DNA of 20,341 bases, from contig JABGPV010000062.1 in assembly GCA_018644785.1 (NCBI GenBank), positions 1-20,341 of the forward strand, read 5' to 3'. This stretch comes from Deltaproteobacteria bacterium (GTDB taxonomy: Bacteria > Desulfobacterota > DSM-4660 > Desulfatiglandales > Desulfatiglandaceae). Made by a program: the position numbers and the translations under genes. The notes under the pieces are model-generated. The model was not told where the DNA came from. It did not search any database and saw only the letters and a program-made list of their open reading frames with translations. Shown piece by piece: positions 13,528 through 20,341 of this stretch (within the stretch, counting starts at the first letter, position 1; every line of letters starts with the position of its first letter).

Positions 13528-14274
13528 TTAACCGAAAATGCGCCACTCCCTGGTGAAATCATTGAAAGACCGCCCGATCTTTCGAAGGGCCGTCTTTCGG
13601 TCCATCCGAGCAGGCGGTAGATCCGCTTCGGCGTAAGTGTAATACAACTTCGGTACATCCGCCAGAAGGTAGAAAACCCTCAAATCATTTAGTCCCGTAA
13701 GCGTGGCTCTGGGAAAACGGGTTTTGGCTTCGGCCAAACGTCCCTTGCCCATCTTCGCCATCTTGTCCCGGTCCCCGAAATTCATGGTCCCGGTGGGGCA
13801 GGTCTTCACGCAGGCCGGCAGAAGGCCGTTATGGACCCGATCCACGCACATGGTGCATTTGGCCAGAAGCCCGGTTTTTTCCTGGGCTTTTGGAATATCA
13901 AACGGGCAGGCGTTCAGCACATCGTCCGGACCTATTTCCTTCAATTTGTCTGTAAAAAGAACGGCGCCTGTCTGGTGGTCGATCAGAATGCCGCCCGATA
14001 CCTCACCATCCACCGCCTCTTTGCAGGACGGTTCCAGGCAATGCCGGCACTGATCGGAAAAAAAGTACCATACGGGCTTGTTTTCCGGTCCGTTGTGTTC
14101 CTGAAATCGCACCAGCTTGTAAGTGTCATAGGAGAGATCCTTGGGGTTTTGCATGCTCCCCCAGTTGGTTGTTTTCGTGGCCGGCAGTTGATTCCATTGC
14201 TTGCAGGCAATCTGACAGCCTCGGCAGGCCGTACAAAGGGTTGTATCAATCAAAAACGCTTTTCCACTGCTCAT
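13528..14274 (-). CDS. fdhB: Formate dehydrogenase, iron-sulfur subunit FdhB
   Basis: 248 residues, with GGAGGTGA six bases before the ATG overlapping the fdhA stop, so the two are coupled. Twelve cluster Cys are visible: LCTACRGCQIAC (C14, C17, C20, C24), QCRHCLEPSC, ACPFDIPK, KCTMC and ACVKTCPTG. That equals three [4Fe-4S] clusters, as in the soluble periplasmic FdhAB of Desulfovibrio, one fewer than in membrane FdnH-type subunits. There is no C-terminal transmembrane anchor, so the enzyme is soluble. It has no signal peptide of its own and is probably exported together with Tat-targeted FdhA. It transfers electrons from FdhA, probably to a periplasmic cytochrome c3 network; no cytochrome gene is in this window. 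Confidence 0.93.
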   Translation of the reverse strand: MSSGKAFLIDTTLCTACRGCQIACKQWNQLPATKTTNWGSMQNPKDLSYDTYKLVRFQEHNGPENKPVWYFFSDQCRHCLEPSCKEAVDGEVSGGILIDHQTGAVLFTDKLKEIGPDDVLNACPFDIPKAQEKTGLLAKCTMCVDRVHNGLLPACVKTCPTGTMNFGDRDKMAKMGKGRLAEAKTRFPRATLTGLNDLRVFYLLADVPKLYYTYAEADLPPARMDRKTALRKIGRSFNDFTREWRIFG

Positions 14275-14278
14275 CAGA

Positions 14279-17200
14279 TCACCTCCCTTGTGCCTTTTTC
14301 ACGTTGACCATAAACGCTTTTGTTTCCGGAATCCGCGTGTTGGGATCCCCCGCCGACGGTGTCAGGATATTCGCCGAATCGCCGCCGTTCTTGGGATGCA
14401 CCCAACCGTAATGCCATGGAAGACCCACCTGGTGAACGATGTGACCGCAGATCTTGAATGGGCTCAGCCGAAGGGTTACCACGGCCACGGCTTCCAATTT
14501 TCCGCGGGCTGATTCAACCATCACCTTTTCCCCGTTTTTGATCCCTTTCATGCCGGCCAGTTCCTTGCTCATCTCTACGAATAGCTGCGGTTCGGCTTCC
14601 AGTAACCAGGGCTGCCACCGGGTCATGACCCCGGTTTGCCAGTGCTCACTCACACGGAAGGTGGTTCCCACAAACGGGAACTTCGGATCATTGCTCTTGT
14701 AAATATCCATGTCCGTGTCGTATGTCACGGCCACCGGATTGGTCAACTGAACGGAAAGGGGGTTCTTCTCCACAGGACACTCGATGGGTTCATAGTGCTC
14801 GGGGAACGGCCCGTCCGCCCTCCCCGGACCGAAAACATGGGCGTGCCCCTCGGGTTTCATGATAAAAGGGTACTTGGTTTTGGGGTTGGGAGTTCCGTCC
14901 GCATTGAGCATGGGGGGCCATCCTCCATCTGGCACGTCCCCGTCCCAGCTGCCCCTTCCACCCTTGGCGCTCGGATTCCAGGCAATCACCGGGTGCTCCT
15001 TGTCCCAGGGTTGGCCGTATGGGTCTACCGATGCGCGGTTGTAGATGATGCGGCGGTTTACCGGCCAGCACCATGCCCATACAAGATTGAGTCCGATACC
15101 CGATTTCTCCCTTTTGCGCCGGGCAGCCATATTCCCTTGGGCGGTGTAAGAGTTGCAGTAGAGCCAGTTGGCGCTGCTGGTGGAGCCATCGTCCTGAAGA
15201 TACGCAAAGCTGGGAACCAGATCACCCTTCTTGAACTGCTTTCCCTTAACCGTCATGTCCTTCAGGAAGTAGCCGTTGATCTCTTTGGCCATCTTGTGGG
15301 AATCAAACTCCCCATGGGTGGTATAATCCCATTTGAGGTTCAGGATGGGTTCCGGAAAGACACCGTCTTTCTTGTACAACTCCTTTAGTTTATCACCCAA
15401 CTTCATCAGAATCTGGCCGTCGGGCCAGGCTTGTCCCGGCGGATTGGCTGCTTTGTAACGCCACTGCATCCACCGGCCGCTGTTGGTGATGGAGCCTTCT
15501 TTTTCAACGGAAACGGCGCAGGGCAGGAAAAAAACCTCGGTTTTGTTTTTTTTGGGATCCATGCCGGGTCCTTTCCAGAAGGAACCGGTTTCATTGTCAA
15601 AGATGTTGACATTGACCATCCAATCCAGCTTTGCAAGCGCAGCCCGGGTCTTAGGCGCATCGGCCCCGGAAGCGGCCGGGTTCTGCCCCCAGGCAAAAAG
15701 GCCGGATAACTCATCCCGGTACATGGCATCAAATAGATCCAGCCATGAGTAGGTTTTTCCATCGTCCAGTCTGGGCATCCAGTTGTATCCGAAGTCGTTT
15801 CCCTTGGTGCCCTTGTCTCCAAAATAGCTTTTAAGCAGGCTCACCGAATACTTGGGATAGTTGCCCCACCAGTTGGCGCTCAGGGGGTCGTGGGTGGTCG
15901 GCGTATTCTTCTGGTTGTAAGCGGCCAGGGTTTGCAGGCCGGCCTTGGGGGTTTTCAGATACCCCGGCCAGATATGGAACAGAAGGCAGTGATCCGTGGA
16001 TCCCTGCACATTGGATTCGCCCCGCAGCGCATTGACGCCGCCGCCGGCAACCCCCATGTTCCCGAGCAACAGCTGAATGATGCACATGGCCCGAATGTTC
16101 TGAGTGCCCACCGTATGCTGGGTCCACCCCATGGCGTACATGACGGTGCCGGCCTTTCCTCTCTGCCCCGTGGCGGAGAACATCTCGTAGACTTTGAGCA
16201 GCTCGTCCTCGGGGGTGCCGGTGATGTCCGATACGGTCTTGGGATCATAGCGACGGTAGTGCTGCTTCAACAGTTGCAGTACGCACCGGGGATCCTGAAG
16301 GGTCGGATCCTTTTTGGGGTTCCCTTTTTCATTGTTCACGAATCCCCACATTTTCCGGTCATACTTTCGGGCCTTGGCGTCAAACCCTGAAAACAGACCA
16401 TCCTTGAAGCCATAGGTGTCGGCTACAATAAAGGACGCGTTGGTATAGTCTGCCACATATTCCTTAAAGTACTTGTTTTTATCAAGAATATATTTGATCA
16501 TGCCTCCCAGAAAGGCAATATCCGTTCCCGACCGAAGAGCTGTGTAAAAGCTGGCTTTGGCGGAGGTACGGGTGAACCTGGGGTCCACGCTGATCAAATC
16601 GGCGCCGTTTTTCATGGCCGCAGTGATCCACTTAAAGGAGATGGGATGGTTCTCCGCCGGGTTGGAACCCATAACCAGTATGCAGTCGCTGTTTCGAATA
16701 TCGATCCAGTGGTTGGTCATGGCGCCGCGTCCGAACGACTCTGCCAGAGCCGCAACAGTGGCGCTGTGTCAGATGCGGGCCTGATGCTCAATATAGACCA
16801 GCCCCAGAGACCGCATGAGGGCCTGAATTAACCAGCACTCCTCGTTGTCCAGGGCCGCACTGCCCACACTGGCGATGCCCATGGTGCGGTTGACCACTTG
16901 GCCTTTGTTGTTCTTATGCTCAAAGCTGGCATCCCGGCTTTTTTTGACCCTTTCCGCAATGTTGGAAAGGGCCCATTCCCAGGAGACATTTCGCCACAGG
17001 TTGCTGTAAGGTGCACGGTACATGGGGGTTGTAATACGACTGTCATTGTTGGCCAACTGGCTCAGGCCCGCGCCTTTTGCGCATAGCGCCCCTTCATTGA
17101 CCGGATGGTCGGGGTCCCCCTCGATGTTGATGATCTTCCCCGCGCCGGCCCGGCCGGTGCTGCAGATCACCCCGCAGCCCACGGCGCAGTAGCAACAGAT

Positions 17201-17344
17201 GCTGGTGGTTTCTTTGCAATGGTTGATTTTCAGGGACTGAGCATGGCTTTGAATCGGTTTTAAATTCAGGCCCAGGCCCAGAATGGCAGCGCCTGCGACG
17301 GAAGTACCAGTGATTTTGATAAAGTCACGACGGTTGACGTTCAT
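14279..17344 (-). CDS. fdhA: Formate dehydrogenase, selenocysteine- and Mo/W-containing catalytic subunit FdhA
   Basis: One gene of 1022 codons that reads through an in-frame TGA at 16771-16769 as selenocysteine (Sec192); without this it would look like two ORFs. Context around the site, YIEHQARI-Sec-HSATVAALAESFGR, is the classic formate dehydrogenase active site. The N-terminus has a Tat signal (NRRDFIK, hydrophobic stretch, SHAQ), so the enzyme is periplasmic. C50, C53, C57 and C88 bind the [4Fe-4S] cluster. Molybdopterin-binding segments follow, such as ILVMGSNPAENHP, GADLISVDPRFTRTSAKA, MYAMGWTQHTVGTQNIRA and, near the end, ICGHIVHQVGLPWHYGW. It oxidises formate to CO2 (or the reverse). 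The start follows AAGGAGG. The order is fdhE-fdhA-fdhB. Confidence 0.95.
16731..16771 (-). promoter_or_regulatory. Bacterial SECIS element of fdhA
   Basis: Bacterial SECIS hairpins lie directly after the UGA. Here, on the minus strand, CTGTT (16758-16754) can pair with GGCAG (16745-16741) around the loop GCGGCTCT, allowing G-U pairs. The distance of about 11 bases from UGA to the apical stem suits SelB recognition, and the layout resembles the E. coli fdhF element. The decoding is certain from the protein context; the exact fold is a hand estimate. Confidence 0.65.
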
Positions 17345-17411
17345 GGTTCCTCCTTTTTTTGGATTCTTTCGGTTTGTTTTGAGGGTCTGTCTCTCACTTT
17401 TTACAGTGCTG

Positions 17412-18293
17412 CTATCGGTACCCGTTCCGGTTGGCAACCAAATCCAGATGGAGTGTGGCCAGACTCTCCAACTCCAGGGGCGCCACCTCCTCAAATACCC
17501 GGCTATCAATGGTTTTGAGATATTTGTGGCATGAATTGCAGAAATAAACGCGCAAGCCTTCTTCTCCTTCGGCCTCAAAATAACCCAAGTCTTCCGGGTC
17601 ACGGTTGTCGCAGAAGGGGCATCCGATTCGAGTGAAAGCCCATTTTTGTCCACACAGCTCACAATGAAGAGACCGCTTGCCCGTCTTTGTAAAACAGGCC
17701 ATGTCCGGCGGGGAACCGCACAGGGGGCAATAGCCGTGATCCCACGGTTTTTCGTCAATAATTTCTTCCATCAAACGGCGAAAGGCTTCCAGTGAAGGCC
17801 TCAAAGCCGTTTTTCCAAGGAACAGGAGCGTGAGAGGGTCCAGGTCCACTCCTCCCGCCATGGCGGTCAACACACGTTCATCTTGTTTGAGGATTGCCGC
17901 AAAAAGCCTGTCGTTCCATTCAAGATCTTTTTCCGACTGTTTCAGCGCTTTGCTCAACCCTGATCTATCCTTCCGTTTTGTCTCGCTCATTTGGCTGAAA
18001 AATTGGTTCAAGAGTAAGGAAGCTGCCGCAAAATCCAAAGGCAGGTCTTTTCGGGAAAACAGGGGCACGCCGTTTTTTCCGTTGATCTGTAAATGTTCAT
18101 TCATCGCTGCTTTCGGTTGATGTGCCGGTTCAGCTTGGATCATGAGGAGCGCCAGCTCACCATAAGCACGAAGCGAAGGGCCGGAGGAAGGCCTCTGTCG
18201 AATCAGTCGTTCAATATGTTTCAGGTACCGTTCAGATTTCATATCATTGATGTCAAAACGGGCAGAAGGTGAAACAAAGGTAATATACCCCAT
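17412..18293 (-). CDS. fdhE: Formate dehydrogenase accessory protein FdhE
   Basis: 293 residues from ATG 18293. The start is uncertain: neither this ATG nor the one at 18242 (MKSERYLKHIERLI) has a clear ribosome site. The C-terminal half has four CxxC pairs typical of FdhE: YCPLCGSPP (C189, C192), HCELCGQKW (C211, C214), GCPFCDN (C225, C228) and FCNSCHKYLKTID (C252, C255). These bind iron (rubredoxin-like) in characterised FdhE. FdhE is a cytoplasmic protein needed to activate Tat-exported formate dehydrogenases before export. It lies 67 bases upstream of fdhA on the same strand, so it is first in the operon. The N-terminal half is helical and more variable, as expected. Confidence 0.93.
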   Translation of the reverse strand: MGYITFVSPSARFDINDMKSERYLKHIERLIRQRPSSGPSLRAYGELALLMIQAEPAHQPKAAMNEHLQINGKNGVPLFSRKDLPLDFAAASLLLNQFFSQMSETKRKDRSGLSKALKQSEKDLEWNDRLFAAILKQDERVLTAMAGGVDLDPLTLLFLGKTALRPSLEAFRRLMEEIIDEKPWDHGYCPLCGSPPDMACFTKTGKRSLHCELCGQKWAFTRIGCPFCDNRDPEDLGYFEAEGEEGLRVYFCNSCHKYLKTIDSRVFEEVAPLELESLATLHLDLVANRNGYR

Positions 18294-18413
18294 ACTCTAC
18301 ATGCTATTGTTGATAATGTATAGATACTAATCAAAAAGGGTCCACTCTGTTTTGCTTTCCAATCCAGCCATGGACGTCTGCAATTCCCAAAATAACACCT
18401 AAAACTTGCAAGT

Positions 18414-18504
18414 GCCTCTTTTGCCGAAGATACAAGGCAGCAAGCGCGTAGCCGTATAGCATACTGCAAGCGCTTGATAACGCAGTAGGTTCGGTAAAAG
18501 AGGC
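18414..18504. repeat. Palindromic repeat element (REP/MITE-like)
   Basis: GCCTCTTTTGCCGAA (18414-18428) and TTCGGTAAAAGAGGC (18490-18504) are inverted, 15 bases with a single G-T mismatch. Inside is a second inverted pair, CAAGCGC (18441-18447) and GCGCTTG (18470-18476), and a small GTAT-AGC-ATAC hairpin in the middle. A third inverted pair lies outside, around 18397-18410 and 18636-18649 (TGCAAGTTTTAGGT-type, 13 of 14). The whole fits a dispersed palindromic repeat between divergent genes; no coding is visible in 18294-18698. Confidence 0.6.
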
Positions 18505-18663
18505 GCTCCCGAAGGGTTCAATTTTTTAAATGAAATGCCTTGAATTACTAACAGCATTTCGATGTCATCCAATCGTTCTTAGACAGTAAACAAAATATTG
18601 AAAACATAATGTTTATATTCATTTTAAGAAAGTTGAATGCAGGTTTTAGGTAACAATAAAAAT

Positions 18664-18692
18664 TTGACGTCATCAAAAAATTACGCTATGCT
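18664..18692 (+). promoter_or_regulatory. Putative sigma-70 promoter giving a leaderless BrnT-like mRNA
   Basis: TTGACG (18664-18669), a 17-base spacer, and TATGCT (18687-18692). Only six bases separate the -10 from the ATG at 18699, so transcription would begin at or next to the start codon. No Shine-Dalgarno is present before that ATG, which agrees with leaderless translation. Confidence 0.5.
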
Positions 18693-18698
18693 TTTTCC

Positions 18699-19019
18699 AT
18701 GGTTAATGTCGATCAACTCCTCGAACCTGACTGGGATGAAGACAACGTCAGGCATATTGGCCTCCATGGCATACGGCCCGAACAAGTGGAAGAGGTTTAC
18801 TACGGCGAAGGTCCATTTCCGACATTTGCTCTGAAAAATCTAAAAGATCGGGGCAACACCATAGAGTATAGATACCGGCTTTGGGGAACGGATGCATCCG
18901 GGTTTTGCATCGAGGCAATTGTGGCCCCATACCCCAAATACGATCTATGGCGATGCGTTACCGCTTTTCCCATGTCCGATTCTACCCAAAAGGCTTATTT
19001 TAAGAGGATAAAAAAATGA
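18699..19019 (+). CDS. BrnT-like ribonuclease toxin
   Basis: 106 residues. The opening LEPDWDEDNVRHIGLHGI matches the BrnT pattern (F/W-x-WD-x-x-K/N-x-x-x-N/H-x-x-K/HGI), followed by RPEQVEEVYYGEGP, where BrnT has the EVF element. A central beta part, TIEYRYRLWGTDASGFCIEA, and the ending TAFPMSDSTQKAYFKRIKK correspond to the BrnT strand and final helix with Arg/Lys. BrnT proteins adopt a RelE-like RNase fold. It overlaps the next gene by four bases (ATGA), in toxin-first order as in brnTA. It is somewhat diverged from classic BrnT: the late RxISAR-type motif is not obvious, so activity is uncertain. No ribosome site precedes the ATG. Confidence 0.7.
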   Translation: MVNVDQLLEPDWDEDNVRHIGLHGIRPEQVEEVYYGEGPFPTFALKNLKDRGNTIEYRYRLWGTDASGFCIEAIVAPYPKYDLWRCVTAFPMSDSTQKAYFKRIKK

Positions 19020-19303
19020 CCAGGCTCCCAAAAGAAATCGTGAAGGATCTCAATGAAGAAGCAAAGGCTTGGGACAAGTCGATTGCTGGTGAAAGCGCCA
19101 AGGCCATTGAACGACATCTCAACGGAGCGGAGGCCTTTAGTATCCCACGACCTCCGCGCCGACCGGTATCTATTCGTTTAGACCCATTTGACCTCTCAAT
19201 GGTAAGACGCCTTGCTCGCAAAAAGGGCATCCCCCCCACACAGCTTATGGCTGCCTGGCTTCACGAAAGAATCGAACAGGAAAAGATGGTTATTCCCAGC
19301 TAA
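19016..19303 (+). CDS. BrnA/CopG-like antitoxin
   Basis: 95 residues. The C-terminal part is a DNA-binding ribbon-helix-helix: RRPVSIRLDPFDLSMVRRLA, then RKKGIPPTQLMAAWLHERIE, the layout of CopG/BrnA antitoxins (beta strand VSIRLD, two helices). The first half, MTRLPKEIVKDLNEEAKAWD plus a helix to ERHLNGAE, probably contacts the toxin. It is coupled to the toxin gene by an ATGA overlap and is expected to repress the shared promoter at 18664-18692. Its stop codon is part of the inverted repeat at 19301-19320. Confidence 0.75.
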   Translation: MTRLPKEIVKDLNEEAKAWDKSIAGESAKAIERHLNGAEAFSIPRPPRRPVSIRLDPFDLSMVRRLARKKGIPPTQLMAAWLHERIEQEKMVIPS

Positions 19304-19320
19304 CATTATCCTCAATGTTA
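19301..19320 (+). terminator. Weak terminator-like hairpin overlapping the antitoxin stop
   Basis: TAACATT (19301-19307) and AATGTTA (19314-19320) form a perfect 7-bp, A/T-rich stem with a six-base loop, followed by TTCTTTCT. The position at the end of the operon and the T-rich tail suit a terminator, but the stem is weak. Confidence 0.4.
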
Positions 19321-19869
19321 TTCTTTCTGCCCTTTTGAAAGTGTCACAGATTTCCATTGCATCCGAAACCAACGTTCGGTAAATTGCTCTTCATTTGGTG
19401 AAAAAGAATTGATAAGATTCAGTAGCCCGATGTGTTGTGGGTTTTGAAATTGCAGCCTGATTTCATAGGGATTGGTTTATGTAAGGCATATTCCAGGTTT
19501 TCAGGGTGCTGATTGTTTTGGGAACATTCTCAATATATGTCAATCATGGCAAACCTGAGATACCAAATCGATATCTCAAGTTTACCCAGTTACCCAAATT
19601 TGAATATATCACAGACTTTTTGAACCGCCAATATATGGGTATATTGTCAAGATATTCCCAGGTAAAAGGTGAAGGATTGATCTATTCAGTCCTCTCTTGC
19701 ATAACATCTAGAACCCCCTGGTATTCCGTAACCGCCCTGCCGGCCATCCCCATTTTCCCATTGCCGAAAAAAACCTTGCCCTTAAATCATTGCCAGTATT
19801 ATGATCACTGGAATTATCCCAACATCAATACTCTTATTGCAAAATCACTAACCTCAGAGGCACTTCAAA
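19321..19869. other. About 550 bases without a convincing gene, with A/T-rich inverted repeats
   Basis: The one long frame here lacks a ribosome site, has poor composition and runs into the response-regulator gene. Two inverted repeats stand out: 19551-19583 (AAACCTGAGATA against TATCTCAAGTTT, 11 of 12 paired, nine-base loop) and 19629-19646 (CAATATA-TGGG-TATATTG, perfect). They lie about 230-320 bases upstream of the response regulator and could be binding sites or relics of a small element. Confidence 0.5.
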
Positions 19870-20341
19870 ATGCTCAAAATTATGATTGTTGACGATGATT
19901 TCCTGATTTGCGAAGAGCTACGCGGGATTGTCACGGACTTGGAATATGAAGTCGCTGGCGTTGCCGATTCAGGCAAGGCGGCGGTCGAAATGGCCTTGGA
20001 TGTAAAGCCTGATGTCATCCTTATGGATATCGTCATGGAGAACGGTATGGACGGAATCGAGGCTGCCGCGAAAATAATGGAGTCCGTTGATTGTGCCGTT
20101 ATATTCGTCACGGGCCACGGGGAAGATGAAATTGTGGAACGGGCAAAGAAGGTGGCACCCCATGGCTACGTCCTGAAACCATACTCTCCCATAGAAATAA
20201 AGTCGGCAGTCGAAATCGGCTTTCATAAAAAACAAATTAAATCTCGTCTGAATGAAGCCTATGATGATGTCCTGACAGATTTGAAGAACCGGACTTCTGA
20301 ACTGGAGACTTCAAACCCCCAACTGGAAGCGCTGATAAAGG
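19870..20341 (+). CDS. Response regulator (receiver domain), 5' part; runs off the window
   Basis: 157 codons are visible. Residues 1-125 are a CheY-type receiver with all key positions: acidic pair D8/D9 in MIVDDDF, phosphoacceptor D53 in ILMDIVMENG, T81 in IFVTGHG and K103 in YVLKPYSP. It continues as a charged helix, KSRLNEAYDDVLTDLKNRTS and on, which looks like a coiled-coil linker to a further output or sensory domain (PAS, kinase or HTH) beyond the edge. GAGG lies about 10 bases before the ATG. The D-E-D-E-I-V-E-R-A-K part and GYVLKPYSP are common in receivers of hybrid or PAS-linked regulators of anaerobes. Confidence 0.88.
   Translation, partial: MLKIMIVDDDFLICEELRGIVTDLEYEVAGVADSGKAAVEMALDVKPDVILMDIVMENGMDGIEAAAKIMESVDCAVIFVTGHGEDEIVERAKKVAPHGYVLKPYSPIEIKSAVEIGFHKKQIKSRLNEAYDDVLTDLKNRTSELETSNPQLEALIK

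Noticed and set aside
14279..16720. A separate molybdopterin oxidoreductase gene starting MTNHWIDIRN
   Set aside because: This is the second part of fdhA after the selenocysteine TGA; the residues just upstream (HSATVAALAESFGRGA) continue the same protein and no ribosome site precedes the Met.
19660..19790. Protein-like stretch on the minus strand (GKVFFGNGKMGMAGRAVTEY)
   Set aside because: It is open for only about 30 codons, bounded by stops, with no start or ribosome site. It could be a gene relic, but I cannot name a family.
19506..19892. 128-residue ORF on the plus strand
   Set aside because: No ribosome site, unlikely composition, crosses the inverted repeats and overlaps the start of the well-supported response regulator.
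1..20341. CRISPR arrays, tRNA or rRNA genes, transposase or integrase genes
   Set aside because: No regularly spaced repeats, no cloverleaf or rRNA-like stretches, and no such protein motifs were found on either strand.

Overview
The window looks like chromosome of a sulfate-reducing or related anaerobic Desulfobacterota (Desulfobacteraceae-like). The main grounds are a selenocysteine-containing, Tat-exported FdhA with a three-cluster FdhB and FdhE, a complete branched-chain amino-acid (Liv) ABC transporter, and small conserved proteins of a type I associate with that group. The taxonomic call is an inference from gene content.

Layout. (1) 2-304 is the 3' end of an MBL-fold hydrolase. (2) 305-4289 is an accessory islet holding an MNT nucleotidyltransferase with a C-terminally shortened HEPN partner, a Cys-rich lipoprotein with thaumatin-like features, an orphan secreted protein, and a 56-residue zinc-ribbon protein. 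The islet is bounded by an ungapped direct repeat (287-371 and 4266-4350, 75 of 85 bases identical) that carries the end of the MBL gene and the end of livF. The first copy is therefore a livF tail with no gene body. (3) 10462-4290, minus strand, is the liv locus in order livK, livH, livM, livG, livF. livK and livH are separated by about 1.2 kb of foreign DNA: a lipoprotein gene that has the anatomy of a single integron gene cassette (attC-like site at 8461-8548, boundaries at G/TT) and a hicBA toxin-antitoxin pair. (4) 10628-12551, minus strand, holds a GAF-domain protein and a two-gene unit of a small conserved protein plus an atypical ADP-ribosylglycohydrolase-like protein. (5) 12797-13497, plus strand, is a Phd/VapC-type toxin-antitoxin operon with a 12-bp tandem repeat in its promoter. 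(6) 18293-13528, minus strand, is fdhE-fdhA-fdhB. fdhA reads through an in-frame TGA as selenocysteine and is one gene, not two. (7) 18294-18698 holds a palindromic repeat element. (8) 18664-19303 is a BrnT/BrnA-like pair, probably with a leaderless start. (9) 19870 to the end is a response-regulator receiver domain whose gene runs off the window.

How it fits together. The core functions are uptake of branched-chain or related amino acids (LivKHMGF) and periplasmic formate oxidation (FdhAB, matured by FdhE, electrons probably passed to periplasmic cytochromes encoded elsewhere). Around these, four toxin-antitoxin-type modules and mobile or repeat DNA have accumulated in the intergenic spaces. 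The most noteworthy items are the lone integron-type cassette inside the liv locus and the repeat-bounded islet next to livF. Three genes would be missed or misread by simple ORF calling: hicA, the zinc-ribbon protein and full-length Sec-containing fdhA.
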